The notes under the pieces: generated by a model
The model's database searches: none
The model's input: only the letters and a program-made list of their open reading frames with translations
Told to the model about the DNA's origin: nothing
Shown: positions 18,127-28,015 of the stretch, in pieces
Layout of the letters: each line of letters starts with the position of its first letter
How positions within the stretch are numbered: the stretch's first letter is position 1
Made by a program: the position numbers and the translations under genes
Assembly: GCA_902800815.1 (NCBI GenBank)
Contig: CADCGB010000001.1
Span: 62,001 to 126,000 of the forward strand
From: Fibrobacter succinogenes
GTDB lineage: Bacteria; Fibrobacterota; Fibrobacteria; Fibrobacterales; Fibrobacteraceae
DNA length: 64,000 nt
Direction: 5' to 3'

Positions 18127-18153
18127 CAAAATGGCGTGATTTGGATAACATTT

Positions 18154-18180
18154 ACTGCACTTTAGTGCAGTGTTTTTCTT
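18154..18180 (+). terminator. Rho-independent terminator 2 after the CotH gene
   Basis: ACTGCAC-TTTA-GTGCAGT is a perfect 7-bp stem followed by GTTTTTCTT. It backs up the terminator at 18108. Confidence 0.7.
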
Positions 18181-18244
18181 TCCGTTTTTTTGGTCTTCGT
18201 ATACATGTTTTGAAAAGGCGTGTTCACTGCTATTTGTTAATTGC

Positions 18245-18250
18245 TAAATT
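18245..18250 (+). promoter_or_regulatory. -10-like element of ugd
   Basis: TAAATT ends 8 bases before the ATG at 18259, and TGTTCA stands 18 bases further up. No ribosome binding site is present, so the polysaccharide locus probably begins with a leaderless or near-leaderless transcript. Confidence 0.4.
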
Positions 18251-18258
18251 GTAGAATC

Positions 18259-19629
18259 ATGAACTACAATACCAAGATTCTTTGCATTGGCGCGGGCTAT
18301 GTCGGCGGCCCCACTATGACTGTTATTGCCGACAAGTGCCCCGATGTGAAGGTTACCGTAGTCGATATCAATCAGGCCCGCATTGATGCCTGGAATAGCG
18401 ACAATCTCCCGATTTTTGAACCCGGTCTCGATGACGTGGTAAAGCGTGCCCGTGGCCGCAACCTCTTCTTCAGTACGGACATCCCGGCTGCCATCAAGGA
18501 AGCGGACATTATCTTCGTTTCCGTGAACACCCCGACCAAGACGTTCGGTCACGGTGCCGGTAAGGCCTCCGACCTGCAGTACTGGGAAAAGACTGCCCGA
18601 AATATTCTTGAAATCGCTGACGAGGGCAAGATCATTGTCGAGAAGTCGACCCTCCCGGTCCGTACCGCTGCGGCTATGGAACGCATCCTGAATTCCAACG
18701 ACAAGGGCCTGCATTTCGAGGTGCTTAGCAACCCCGAGTTCCTTGCCGAAGGTACCGCCATCAATGACCTGTTTGAACCGGACCGCGTGCTTATCGGAAG
18801 CCACCAGACGGAGTCCGGCCTTGCTGCCTGCCAGAAGCTGGTAGACGTGTATGCTCACTGGGTGCCGCGTGACCGCATCCTCACGACGAACCTCTGGAGC
18901 TCCGAACTTACGAAACTTACCGCGAACGCCTTCCTGGCCCAGCGCATCAGTTCCATCAACTCCATCAGCGCCCTCTGCGAAAAGACCGGTGCCGACGTGG
19001 ACGAGGTCGCCTACGTGATGGGCAAGGACCGCCGTATCGGACCCAAGTTCCTGAAGGCCTCCATCGGTTTCGGTGGTAGTTGCTTCAAGAAGGATATCTT
19101 GAACCTCGTGTACCTGTGCGGCTACTACGGCCTTCCCGAAGTCGCCGCCTACTGGGAAAGCGTCGTGAAGATCAACGAGTGGCAGACCCACCGCGTGGTG
19201 GACCGCATGCTCGAGACCATGTTTAATACCATTGCGGGTAAGAAGATTGCCGTGTTCGGTTTCGCCTTCAAGGCGAACACCGGTGATACCCGCGAAAGCC
19301 CCGCGAACCTCGTGGTCCGCGATTTGCTTGCCGAACATGCACAGCCGGTCGTGACCGATCCGAAGGCCATCCCCGATGCCAAGCGCGATCTCAAGGACGT
19401 GATTGACCAGGTCGCGTTCGAGGAAGACCCGTACAAGGCCGCCGAGGGCGCACATGCCGTGGTGGTCTGCACCGAGTGGAAATGCTTTGCCGAACTCGAT
19501 TGGCAACGCATCTATAAGGGCATGGCCAAGCCCGCATTTGTCTTTGACGGACGCAACATCCTTGATGTCGACGCCCTTCGTAAGATCGGCTTCGAGGTGT
19601 CTAGCATCGGTAAAGGCAAAGCGGAGTAA
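18259..19629 (+). CDS. ugd: UDP-glucose 6-dehydrogenase, eukaryote-like type
   Basis: 456 residues. It oxidises UDP-glucose to UDP-glucuronate with two NAD. The NAD-binding GAGYVGGPT is at the N-terminus, the catalytic Cys is in [19 protein letters not shown], and the C-terminal nucleotide-sugar domain includes [16 protein letters not shown]. Many stretches ([51 protein letters not shown]) match animal and plant UGDH nearly word for word, more than the common E. coli-type enzyme. It is the first gene of the polysaccharide locus. The start at 18259 is preferred to an in-frame start six codons upstream because the Rossmann fold begins right after it. Confidence 0.93.
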   Translation: MNYNTKILCIGAGYVGGPTMTVIADKCPDVKVTVVDINQARIDAWNSDNLPIFEPGLDDVVKRARGRNLFFSTDIPAAIKEADIIFVSVNTPTKTFGHGAGKASDLQYWEKTARNILEIADEGKIIVEKSTLPVRTAAAMERILNSNDKGLHFEVLSNPEFLAEGTAINDLFEPDRVLIGSHQTESGLAACQKLVDVYAHWVPRDRILTTNLWSSELTKLTANAFLAQRISSINSISALCEKTGADVDEVAYVMGKDRRIGPKFLKASIGFGGSCFKKDILNLVYLCGYYGLPEVAAYWESVVKINEWQTHRVVDRMLETMFNTIAGKKIAVFGFAFKANTGDTRESPANLVVRDLLAEHAQPVVTDPKAIPDAKRDLKDVIDQVAFEEDPYKAAEGAHAVVVCTEWKCFAELDWQRIYKGMAKPAFVFDGRNILDVDALRKIGFEVSSIGKGKAE

Positions 19630-19631
19630 GA

Positions 19632-20759
19632 ATGTTCGACTACCTTGTTGTTGGCGCTGGCCTGTTTGGCTCAGTCTTCGCACATGAAGCGAGCAAGCGA
19701 GGGAAAAAGGTCCTCGTGATAGACAGGCGTAGCCATGTTGCTGGAAATGCCTATACTGAAAATGTGGGTGGTATAAACGTCCACAAGTATGGGGCACACA
19801 TATTCCATACCAGCAACAAGGAAGTGTGGGATTATGTCTGTCAGTTTGCGGAATTTAACCGCTACACCAACAGCCCGATTGCTCGGTACAAGGATGAATT
19901 GTACAATCTGCCATTCAACATGAACACGTTTAACCATATGTGGCATGTGAAAACTCCGGCAGAAGCAATGGCTAAAATAGATGAACAGCGAGCCGAGGAA
20001 CTTGCTAAACTGGCGGGTCGGGAACCGGCTAATTTGGAAGAACAGGCGCTGTCGCTTGTCGGCCGGGACATCTACGAAAAACTCATTAAAGGTTATACCG
20101 AGAAACAATGGGGCCGTAAATGTTCGGAACTACCGGCGTTTATCATTAAGCGTTTGCCTGTACGCATGGTGTTCGATAACAACTACTTTAACGACAAGTA
20201 TCAGGGAATCCCTGTCGGCGGTTATACGCAGGTCGTAGAGAAGATGCTGTCTGGGGTTGAAGTTCGATTAAATACGGATTTCTTTGAGCAACGTTCCGCC
20301 TTGGCTGCCGAGGCGAAGAAAGTCCTATTTACGGGGATGATTGACGAATACTACGATTACCGCTATGGTGAGTTGGAATACCGCTCCCTGCGCTTTGAAA
20401 CGGAAGATCTTCCTCAAGAGAACTATCAGGGAAACGCTGTTGTGAATTATACGGAGGCGGAGATTCCGTATACGCGTATTGTTGAACACAAACATTTCGA
20501 ATTCGGTTGCCAGGGCGGGGCAACGACGAACCACACGGTTGTCACGCGTGAATACCCTGTTGGCTGGAAACGTGGGGACGAGCCTTATTACCCCTTGAAT
20601 GACGACAAGAACAATGCCTTGTATGCTAAATACAAGGCGTTGGCGAGTCAGGAACGGAATGTGATATTTGGTGGACGTCTTGGAATGTACAAGTACTATG
20701 ATATGCATCATGTTATTGCAGAGGCGTTGGCTTGTGCAAAAAAGGAGCTTGAAGGCTAA
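19632..20759 (+). CDS. glf: UDP-galactopyranose mutase
   Basis: 375 residues of usual family length. The FAD-binding YLVVGAGLFGSVFAHEA is at the N-terminus, followed by KKVLVIDRRSHVAGNAYT and VHKYGAHIFHTSN. Later come YTEKQWGRKCSELP and FGGRLGMYKYYDMHHVI, all classic for UGM. It converts UDP-galactopyranose to UDP-galactofuranose with reduced FAD, so the glycan probably contains Galf. It starts 2 bases after the ugd stop, with GGAG upstream. Confidence 0.95.
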   Translation: MFDYLVVGAGLFGSVFAHEASKRGKKVLVIDRRSHVAGNAYTENVGGINVHKYGAHIFHTSNKEVWDYVCQFAEFNRYTNSPIARYKDELYNLPFNMNTFNHMWHVKTPAEAMAKIDEQRAEELAKLAGREPANLEEQALSLVGRDIYEKLIKGYTEKQWGRKCSELPAFIIKRLPVRMVFDNNYFNDKYQGIPVGGYTQVVEKMLSGVEVRLNTDFFEQRSALAAEAKKVLFTGMIDEYYDYRYGELEYRSLRFETEDLPQENYQGNAVVNYTEAEIPYTRIVEHKHFEFGCQGGATTNHTVVTREYPVGWKRGDEPYYPLNDDKNNALYAKYKALASQERNVIFGGRLGMYKYYDMHHVIAEALACAKKELEG

Positions 20760-21724
20760 TGAATTTTAATTCGTTCATTATTTTCGGTGGATGTGGGTTT
20801 ATCGGGTCTCACATGCAACGGTTGCTTAGGGAAAAGTATCCGAATGCAAAGGTGTATGTTGCTGATTTGCTTGCTGATGGTACGGAATACTCCCAGGTGG
20901 TCGATGTTCGCAATCCCATCTCAATGAAGGGAGGCTTTGATTCGAATACGCTGATTTTCAATTTTGCTGCGATTCACCGCACACCGGGACATCCGGATGA
21001 AGCTTATTTCGAGACGAACATTCGCGGAGCTGAGAATGTTTGCGAATTCGCTCGTGAGCATGGTATAAAGAACATTGTGTTTACGAGCAGTATCGCACCA
21101 TATGGCGCTTCTGAGGAATTGAAATCTGAAAGCACACTGCCTATGCCGAATACGCCCTATGGGATTTCGAAGTTGGTCGCCGAAAAAATTCACCGGGAAT
21201 GGTCTGCTGGTGATGATTCTCGCAAACTTTCCATTGTCCGTCCGGGAATCGTGTTCGGGACGGCGGAAAACGGCAACATGACGCGCCTCTACAGGGCTCT
21301 TAAAGGTCATAAGTTTGCTTATGCGGGGCGCAAGGATACCATTAAGGCCTGTATTTATGTAAAGGACTTGGTGCGTGTAATGCTTGCCATGGCGGAGAAT
21401 GATTCTGCTGAAAAGATTCAGTTGTACAATTGTTGCTATTATCCTTCGTTTACCATTGAGCAGATTGCCAATACAATGCTCAAGGCTACGGGTATGAAGC
21501 GCCATATTCCGTATATTCCGCGCAAGCCGATGATGGCTGCCGCAACGGCGTGTGGAATGCTTGGTGGGCTTGGCCTGGGCATTTGCCCTGCTCGCGTGAA
21601 GAAACTGATGGTTTCTACGAATGTAGATGGCTCAAGATTGGCTCGGGATTATCCGTTGAAATTCTCCCTGGAAGAGGCTTTTGCTGACTGGTGGAATGAT
21701 TGTAATCAAGCGGGATTGGAGTGA
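20759..21724 (+). CDS. NAD-dependent epimerase/dehydratase
   Basis: 321 residues of the extended SDR family. The nucleotide-binding IFGGCGFIGSHM is at the N-terminus, the catalytic TSSIAPYG and YGISK (Tyr and Lys of YxxxK) lie in the middle, and substrate-binding RPGIVFG follows. It would epimerise or reduce a nucleotide sugar for the polysaccharide. The start codon shares a base with the glf stop (TAATG), so the genes are translationally coupled. The exact sugar is unknown. Confidence 0.8.
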   Translation: MNFNSFIIFGGCGFIGSHMQRLLREKYPNAKVYVADLLADGTEYSQVVDVRNPISMKGGFDSNTLIFNFAAIHRTPGHPDEAYFETNIRGAENVCEFAREHGIKNIVFTSSIAPYGASEELKSESTLPMPNTPYGISKLVAEKIHREWSAGDDSRKLSIVRPGIVFGTAENGNMTRLYRALKGHKFAYAGRKDTIKACIYVKDLVRVMLAMAENDSAEKIQLYNCCYYPSFTIEQIANTMLKATGMKRHIPYIPRKPMMAAATACGMLGGLGLGICPARVKKLMVSTNVDGSRLARDYPLKFSLEEAFADWWNDCNQAGLE

Positions 21725-21745
21725 TCCAAAAAAGGAAAGCTTGTA

Positions 21746-22498
21746 ATGAATGTGAAAATTGTCGTGACGACTCATAAACCTTACCGAATGCCTTCGGAGG
21801 ACGTGTATTTGCCGGTCCATGTTGGAGCGGCAGGGAATCCTGATTTGGGCTATACACGGGATGATTCTGGCGATAATATCAGTGAAAAGAACAAGAATTA
21901 TTGCGAACTCACTGGGCTTTATTGGGCTTGGAAGAACCTTGATGCGGAATGCATCGGGCTGGCCCATTATCGAAGGCACTTTTCTGTAAAGCCCAAGAGG
22001 GACAAGTGGACGTCGGTTCTAAAGCGTGACGAACTGGAGAACCTTTTGGCGGACTGCGATGTGATTTTGCCGAAGCCGAGGGATTATTTTGTGGAAACGA
22101 ATTATTCCCAGTATGCTCATGCGCACCATGCGATCGACCTGGATACGACTAGGGAGATTATTGCTGAAAAGTGCCCGGAATATATACCTGTATATGATGA
22201 CTACATGAAGCGAACGATTGGGCATCGTTTCAATATGTTTATCATGAAAAGAAAATGCCTTGACGCATACTGTAGTTGGCTATTCAACATTCTTTTTGAA
22301 CTGGAACGCCGCCTGGATATTTCGCAGTATAGCCTGAATGATTCCCGTGTATTTGGGTTCGTGAGTGAACGCCTGCTGGACGTGTGGCTAGAAACGAATT
22401 CTGTAAAGTACAAGGAAATACCTTGCATGTTTATGGAAAAGCAGAACTGGCTGATAAAGGGAACGAAGTTTCTTAAACGAAAATTTTTTGGTAAATAG
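21746..22498 (+). CDS. DUF4422 glycosyltransferase-like protein
   Basis: 250 residues. The start KIVVTTHKPYRMPSEDVYLP, then LTGLYWAWKN, then GLAHYRRHFSV are the hallmark of DUF4422 proteins, which accompany capsule and O-antigen loci and are thought to be glycosyltransferases. The late piece HRFNMFIMKRKCLDAYCSWLF also fits. AAAGGAAAG precedes the ATG. The donor and acceptor are unknown. Confidence 0.8.
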   Translation: MNVKIVVTTHKPYRMPSEDVYLPVHVGAAGNPDLGYTRDDSGDNISEKNKNYCELTGLYWAWKNLDAECIGLAHYRRHFSVKPKRDKWTSVLKRDELENLLADCDVILPKPRDYFVETNYSQYAHAHHAIDLDTTREIIAEKCPEYIPVYDDYMKRTIGHRFNMFIMKRKCLDAYCSWLFNILFELERRLDISQYSLNDSRVFGFVSERLLDVWLETNSVKYKEIPCMFMEKQNWLIKGTKFLKRKFFGK

Positions 22499-22518
22499 AG
22501 AACTTCTTAGAGATAAAA

Positions 22519-24027
22519 ATGTCCTTGAAAGCCGCGGTAATTGCGTCCCTCTTTTGGAAGTTTCTTGAACGCATTGGTACTCAAGGGGTACAGTTTGTTG
22601 TTGCTATTGTCCTAGCTCGTTTACTGTCTCCCGCGGATTTTGGACTTATTGCCTTGGTGACGGTTTTTATCGCCATCGCAAATGTGTTTGTGCAGAGTGG
22701 CTTGAATACGGCCCTTATACAAAAAAAACAGATTGACAATCTTGATTTTTCGACGGTATTTTATTCTTGTCTTGGGCTGGCAAGCGCGATATATCTTTTA
22801 TTGTTTTTCCTGGCTCCCTTTATTGGGGAATTTTACGGCAATCAGGCCAAATTGGTCCCTGTAGTTCGCGTGCTTGGTTTGATGCTTGTTTTGGGCGCAT
22901 TAAGTTCCGTTCAAGAAGCTTATGTTGCCCGCAACATGATGTTCAAGAAGTTGTTCTATCGGAGTGTTGGTGCGATTGTCCCGGCTGGCGTGTTGGGTAT
23001 AATCTTTGCCTATCTAGGATTTGGAATATGGGCGCTTGTTGTGCAACAACTGACCAATTCGTTTTTAATGTGCCTGATCATGTGGCTTACTGTTAAATGG
23101 CGTCCTGAGTTCTCGTTTTCATTTGTTCGGTGGAAAAGTCTATTTTCGTTCGGTTGGAAATTGCTGTGCTCGGCATTGTTGGACACGTGTTACCAAAATA
23201 TGAGGAATCTCGTTATCGGAAAAATGTTTTCTCCTACGGCATTGGGTTATTTTAATCGAGGGGATCAATTTCCGTACCTTGTTGTGAATAATTTGAACGC
23301 GTCTATTCAATCGGTCATGCTGCCCTCGTTGTCATCTGTACAAGATGATCGGCCCCGTTTGAAATCTATGGCGCGGCGCGCAATTGTCACAAGTTCGTTC
23401 TTGGTTTTGCCGATGATGGCGGGCCTTGCGGCAATTGCTAAGCCTTTGACTTTGGTTGTGCTTGGAGAAAAGTGGTTGCCGGCCGTTCCCTTTATTCAAA
23501 TTTGTTGTTTCAGTTACGCATTTTGGCCAGTGCATACGACAAACCTCTCGGCAATAAATGCCGTAGGGCGTAGCGATATTTTCCTAAAACTTGAAATCAT
23601 AAAAAAGAGTTACGGATTCGCCGTGCTTGCTGTCGCCGCATATGTGTTTCGTTCCCCTATTGGCGTGGCTATGAGTTTAGCTGTTACAGCTCCATTAGGT
23701 TCTTTTGTTAATGCCTTCCCGAATAAAAGGTTGTTGAATTACGGATTCTTGGAACAGATGAAAGATATTCTCCCCTCATTTGTGTTGTCGGTTGTAATGG
23801 GGGTGTGCGTTTATATGAGTGGCTGCCTTGTGATTGAAAAAAATGTGGCTAATTTGATTTTACAGCTGGCGATAATGATTTCGCTGGGAGCGTTTTTGTA
23901 TTTGAGCCTTGCTAAATTATTTAAGTTGGAATGTCTAGATTATTTGATTAATACGGCGAAAGAATATAAACAAGGAAAGTTGAAACGAAATGAAGATGTT
24001 TCAATAAAAAAAGGAAATAGTATATGA
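22519..24027 (+). CDS. wzx: Wzx/TuaB-type polysaccharide flippase
   Basis: 502 residues with about 12-14 hydrophobic segments and the family opening FLERIGTQGVQFVVAIVLARLLSPADFGLIALV. It belongs to the MOP flippase superfamily (TuaB/WzxC branch) and should flip lipid-linked repeat units across the inner membrane. The short Lys-rich tail (KLKRNEDVSIKKGNSI) is cytoplasmic. The gene is AT-rich relative to ugd. It overlaps the next gene by 4 bases (ATGA). Confidence 0.9.
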   Translation: MSLKAAVIASLFWKFLERIGTQGVQFVVAIVLARLLSPADFGLIALVTVFIAIANVFVQSGLNTALIQKKQIDNLDFSTVFYSCLGLASAIYLLLFFLAPFIGEFYGNQAKLVPVVRVLGLMLVLGALSSVQEAYVARNMMFKKLFYRSVGAIVPAGVLGIIFAYLGFGIWALVVQQLTNSFLMCLIMWLTVKWRPEFSFSFVRWKSLFSFGWKLLCSALLDTCYQNMRNLVIGKMFSPTALGYFNRGDQFPYLVVNNLNASIQSVMLPSLSSVQDDRPRLKSMARRAIVTSSFLVLPMMAGLAAIAKPLTLVVLGEKWLPAVPFIQICCFSYAFWPVHTTNLSAINAVGRSDIFLKLEIIKKSYGFAVLAVAAYVFRSPIGVAMSLAVTAPLGSFVNAFPNKRLLNYGFLEQMKDILPSFVLSVVMGVCVYMSGCLVIEKNVANLILQLAIMISLGAFLYLSLAKLFKLECLDYLINTAKEYKQGKLKRNEDVSIKKGNSI

Positions 24028-25061
24028 ATTATGCGCCTATTATAATTCCGACACTGTGCCGTTCTAAACATTTTATACGCCTTATGGAAAGCTTGAAGAA
24101 AAACACATGGGCTTGCTATACGGATGTCTATGTTGGCTTAGATTTCCCACCATCGGAAAAATACGAAAAAGGATGGAGGGAAATATGCGAGTATCTTGAG
24201 AGAGGCGAATTTTCCGTATTTAAAAAATTTACGGTGTTTAAGCGCGATTGTAATTACGGAGCTTCAAAAAACTCTTTAGCTTTGACGCAATTTGTAAAGA
24301 ATCGGTATGATAGGTGGATTCGAACAGACGATGATTGCGAGTTTTCGCCGAATTTCTTGGAATATATGGATAAATGTCTATCGGAATATGAAAAGGATGA
24401 ACGTGTTTTTGCTGTTACGGGCTATTCCTACCCGATAAAATGGACCGTGAAAAATGAAGCGACTTGCTTTTTGCAAAACTTCAATGTTGCTATGTGGGGG
24501 GCGGGATTTTGGAAAGACAAGCATCAAAGAGCGCAAAAGTTTATTTGTGATAGAAAACTTCTAAAAGCAGTAAAAAATTGTGTACGAAACCGATTGTATG
24601 AAAAAATGATTGATGCTTGTAAGATTGATTATTTTGGTGCTGCAGTAGCTTGCAGGCATGTTCCTTGGTTGATGGTAAATGCAACAGATGTTGCTCTTAG
24701 GGCATATTTGGCAATAGAGGGAATGTTTTGCGTTTCGCCAGTTGTATCAAAGGTCAGAAATTATGGTTTTGATGGAACTGGATGCTATTGTGTTGCGTCG
24801 GAGGGCTCTGCATATGACGCTCAAAACTATTGCTATTCAAATCAAGTTTTGGATGAGTGCGAGTCTTTTGATTTATGTCTTGACGACGATGCGGAGCATT
24901 TGAATGAAAATAGAGCGAAACTCAACGAGTTTGATTCCCGCTCACGCAAAGAAGTTTTGTATGTTCGCCGGATAATCTGGTTGATTGGCCATTTTGGGGC
25001 TCGTATTGCAAAATTTTATCACGGCATGTGCATGCTGTCTCGCAAGTTGAGGAAAAAATAG
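24024..25061 (+). CDS. Glycosyltransferase, GT-A type
   Basis: 345 residues. The N-terminal half looks GT2-like: IIIPTLCRSKHFIRLMESL, then YGASKNSLALTQF, then the DXD-type motif WIRTDDDCEFSPNFLEYMD. The middle piece FNVAMWGAGFWKDKH resembles sugar transferases that act in capsule loci. The C-terminal 80 residues are not recognisable. The ATGA overlap with the flippase gene shows co-translation. Confidence 0.75.
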   Translation: MNYAPIIIPTLCRSKHFIRLMESLKKNTWACYTDVYVGLDFPPSEKYEKGWREICEYLERGEFSVFKKFTVFKRDCNYGASKNSLALTQFVKNRYDRWIRTDDDCEFSPNFLEYMDKCLSEYEKDERVFAVTGYSYPIKWTVKNEATCFLQNFNVAMWGAGFWKDKHQRAQKFICDRKLLKAVKNCVRNRLYEKMIDACKIDYFGAAVACRHVPWLMVNATDVALRAYLAIEGMFCVSPVVSKVRNYGFDGTGCYCVASEGSAYDAQNYCYSNQVLDECESFDLCLDDDAEHLNENRAKLNEFDSRSRKEVLYVRRIIWLIGHFGARIAKFYHGMCMLSRKLRKK

Positions 25062-25786
25062 TGATTCCCAAAATTATCCATTATTGCTGGTTTGGAGGAA
25101 AAACCCTTCCCGAGAATGTCTTGAAATATATAGAGTCGTGGCGAAGGCATTTGCCAGAGTGCGAGATAAAGGAATGGAATGAAAAGAATTTCGACGTGAA
25201 TAGGTACGAGTATACGAAACAGGCTTACTATGCGAAAAAATTTGCCTTTGTTAGTGATGTGGCTAGGCTGCAGGCTTTGGTGAGTGAGGGAGGCTTGTAT
25301 TTAGATACCGACATTCTTGTTTTAAAACCATTGGATTCGTTTCTTTGGGAGAAAAATGCGTTTGTTGGCTTTGAGCAGGACGTTTATGTTGGTACTGGAG
25401 TTATTGCGTCAAAGGCTAATCATCCGTTTTTCGAAGATTTTCTTTCGTCTTATTTGTCAAAATCTTTTTTTCGTGGGTTAAATTACGACGAGGAAACGAA
25501 CGTTTCTTTAATAACACAAGCCTTTGAAAAATGTGGACTTGCTAGAAATAATACGGAACAAGAGGTGAACGGAGTTTCGATCTATCCGCAGGATTTTTTT
25601 TGTAACAAGGTGTGGGCTACTGGGGAATATTTCAATAATGAAAAATCCTACATGATACACGATTTCCAGTCAACGTGGATTGATAATCCGACTAGCTTTC
25701 TTTCTAGGGTAAAAAGGAAAATTAAAAAGATTGTGACGATCTTTTCATATCGTTTTTTTGTAGGAAAACGCCCTTTAAAATTTTAG
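25061..25786 (+). CDS. GT32-like glycosyltransferase (DXD sugar-binding region)
   Basis: 241 residues from the GTG at 25061, which shares a base with the previous TAG and has GAGGAAA upstream; an ATG 33 bases earlier lies inside the previous gene. The opening IPKIIHYCWFGGKTLP and the DXD in GGLYLDTDILVLKPLD are standard for GT32/capsular transferases. It is the last plus-strand gene before the inverted phosphonate block. Its last 12 bases overlap the end of the convergent decarboxylase gene, with no terminator between. Confidence 0.85.
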   Translation: MIPKIIHYCWFGGKTLPENVLKYIESWRRHLPECEIKEWNEKNFDVNRYEYTKQAYYAKKFAFVSDVARLQALVSEGGLYLDTDILVLKPLDSFLWEKNAFVGFEQDVYVGTGVIASKANHPFFEDFLSSYLSKSFFRGLNYDEETNVSLITQAFEKCGLARNNTEQEVNGVSIYPQDFFCNKVWATGEYFNNEKSYMIHDFQSTWIDNPTSFLSRVKRKIKKIVTIFSYRFFVGKRPLKF

Positions 25787-26893
25787 ATTGTCCATAAAGT
25801 TAATTTTGTTTTCCAAGGCTGTCGTTGTCGGCCTGCCAAGGTCGTCTCGGGCACAGATAGAGCATTTGACTTCAATAAGGGTTAACTCCTGAGCAGCCTT
25901 CGCCAATTTTAATTCACGATCCAGGGCATCGAATGTATCTACGGAAACAGCCTTCGGATAGCCGCAAGCCTTGGCAATCGCAACAAGATCCATCTTGGAG
26001 GCCACGGTCGGCATACCGCCTACAGTTTCATGCGCTCCATTGTTGATTACGACATGCACCAGGTTCTTCGGGGCGTTCGCACCGACAACAGCCATGGCCC
26101 CCATGTGCATGAGCACGGCTCCGTCGCCATCGACACACCAGATTTTCCTTTCAGGCTTATTGAGCGCGACGCCTAAGGCAATCGAGGAACTGTGCCCCAT
26201 GGAACCAACCGTCAAAAAGTCGTACTTGTGGCTCTGCCCATTAGCCTCGCGAATCTCGAAGAGTTCTCGGCTGGCCTTGCCCGTGGTAGATACGATCGGG
26301 TCCTCGTCCGACACAGCCACGATATGGCGGATAATCTCCTCGCGGGCCATCACATTGTCATTCTTGTACACGACCTTGCCGTCATAGGACAGGGCACCCT
26401 TGCGAACAACGAAGGCGACATCCTTTCCTTGGGCCAGGACATTCCTGAATCCGGCCATGACAGATTCGACTTCCGCATCCGTCGTCTCCTTGCCGATAAC
26501 GAACGTGGCGATACCCATGTCCTCGAGAAGCCTTATGGTAACCTCTCCCTGATAGATGTGCTGAGGTTCGTCATGGACACCGGGCTCGCCGCGCCAGCCC
26601 ACGATGAACACCATCGGGATGGCGTAGACCTTGTCATTAAGGAGGGAGGCCACGGGGTTGATGATGTTGCCTTCACCGGAGTTCTGCATATAGACCACCG
26701 GGACCTTACCCGTCGCCAGATGGTAACCGGCGGCAAGCGCAGTGCAGTTGCCCTCGTTCGCTGCAATCACGTGATGTTTCGGATCAATCCCGTAGGTACT
26801 CATCAGGCAGTTGCAGAGGGCCTTCAGCTGGGAGTCCGGCACACCGGTGTAGAAATCGGCTCCGATAATTTCCATCAACTTTTCAACTTTCAT
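25775..26893 (-). CDS. aepY: Phosphonopyruvate decarboxylase
   Basis: 372 residues of the thiamine-diphosphate enzyme family. The N-terminal FYTGVPDSQLKALCNCL and the cofactor-activating Glu in ANEGNCTALAAGYHLATG, then the TPP-binding GDGAVLMHMGAMAVVG ending in NNGAHETVGG, match phosphonopyruvate decarboxylases (Ppd/Fom2/AepY), not generic pyruvate decarboxylases. It makes phosphonoacetaldehyde irreversibly, pulling the unfavourable PEP mutase reaction forward. GGGAGAA precedes the ATG. It is the last gene of the inverted block, one base after the dehydrogenase stop. Its base composition is GC-richer than the neighbouring plus-strand GT32 gene. Confidence 0.93.
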   Translation of the reverse strand: MKVEKLMEIIGADFYTGVPDSQLKALCNCLMSTYGIDPKHHVIAANEGNCTALAAGYHLATGKVPVVYMQNSGEGNIINPVASLLNDKVYAIPMVFIVGWRGEPGVHDEPQHIYQGEVTIRLLEDMGIATFVIGKETTDAEVESVMAGFRNVLAQGKDVAFVVRKGALSYDGKVVYKNDNVMAREEIIRHIVAVSDEDPIVSTTGKASRELFEIREANGQSHKYDFLTVGSMGHSSSIALGVALNKPERKIWCVDGDGAVLMHMGAMAVVGANAPKNLVHVVINNGAHETVGGMPTVASKMDLVAIAKACGYPKAVSVDTFDALDRELKLAKAAQELTLIEVKCSICARDDLGRPTTTALENKINFMDNLKF

Positions 26894-26894
26894 C

Positions 26895-28013
26895 TTATTC
26901 TCCCAGAATCTGGTGGTAAAGGGTGTCTATGGCATCACCGTCAAGGCGAACAGGGTTGTTCTTCAGCCGTACGGGATTCACCGATTTTTTCAGGAGCACA
27001 TATTCTGCATCGCCCCGAACGGACGGGATTCCGAGACCCAGTCCGTCGACAATCGACTTGAATTTTGCCGCGGCAGCCTCAGGGGTCTGTGCACCCATGC
27101 ATTCGGCCAGGTCTGCGAATACGCCGGAAAGGTGGTCTACGCCACGCACATCGGCGCAGTCATCCCTATGCGAGAGCATATATGGCCACAGCGCGGCCAC
27201 ACACAGTGCCGCGGCGTGCCCGTGGGCAATCTTGTACAGGCCCGTCAGCTTGTAGCACATGGCGTGTCCGGCGGTTGTCTGGGTAATGTTGATAGCCTTG
27301 CCTGCGATGTTCGCCGCCTCGAGCATCCTTCTATTGCCGGACGGCTCGTTGTTCAGGTACGATTCGCGATTTTCAAGGATTAGGCGGATCGCCGTTCTTG
27401 AATATTCCCGGCTTTCGTCCGTAGAATTGACCGACCAGGACGATTCCACTGCATGACAGAACGCATCCATCATGGTGGACTTTCGGTGATATTCCGGAAG
27501 CGAGTCCAGTACGGTCGGATCGAACAGAACCGCGGACGGTATACAGCTATAGTCCGTCACGGACTGCTTTTCGCCATTGTAATAGACGACCGCATAGCGG
27601 GTCGCCTCGCTTCCCGTTCCGGCCGTAGTGGGAACTGCGACGAACGGAATCGCATTCGGGACAATCTTTTCATGGATATAGTCGCTGCCTGGCGGCATGG
27701 TAGCATAGAGCTTGATGCACTTGGCTGTATCCATAGCGCTGCCGCCGCCGATGGCGAGTATCGAGTCGCACCCCTCGGTTCGGAAAACATCGATTCCCTT
27801 TACAACTGAAGAGTAGTCGGGATTGGGAGCGAAGTCGCTGAAACGAACAAATTCCGAGCCGATTCTGGCGGTGAGGTCATCCAGGTTCTGACCTATACGA
27901 AGCCTGTCACAGGACTTGCCACAAACGACAAGGATCCTACGCATGTTCGAATGCGCAAGGTACTCGCCAAGGGCTTTGTATTCGGCATCGGACGGGATGA
28001 CAATCTGGTTCAT
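26895..28013 (-). CDS. Iron-containing alcohol dehydrogenase, predicted phosphonoacetaldehyde reductase
   Basis: 372 residues from the ATG at 28011-28013, 2 bases after the PEP mutase stop; an in-frame upstream extension lacks support. Cofactor binding is GGGSAMDTAKC and TTAGTGSEAT. The metal-binding His residues lie in DAFCHAVESSWS, TTAGHAMCYKL and AHGHAAALCV. Group III iron dehydrogenases in phosphonate clusters (PhpC, FomC, DhpG) reduce phosphonoacetaldehyde to 2-hydroxyethylphosphonate. Position between PEP mutase and decarboxylase makes that the best guess. No AEP transaminase of the PhnW type is present, which favours the alcohol branch. Confidence 0.85.
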   Translation of the reverse strand: MNQIVIPSDAEYKALGEYLAHSNMRRILVVCGKSCDRLRIGQNLDDLTARIGSEFVRFSDFAPNPDYSSVVKGIDVFRTEGCDSILAIGGGSAMDTAKCIKLYATMPPGSDYIHEKIVPNAIPFVAVPTTAGTGSEATRYAVVYYNGEKQSVTDYSCIPSAVLFDPTVLDSLPEYHRKSTMMDAFCHAVESSWSVNSTDESREYSRTAIRLILENRESYLNNEPSGNRRMLEAANIAGKAINITQTTAGHAMCYKLTGLYKIAHGHAAALCVAALWPYMLSHRDDCADVRGVDHLSGVFADLAECMGAQTPEAAAAKFKSIVDGLGLGIPSVRGDAEYVLLKKSVNPVRLKNNPVRLDGDAIDTLYHQILGE

Positions 28014-28015
28014 GG

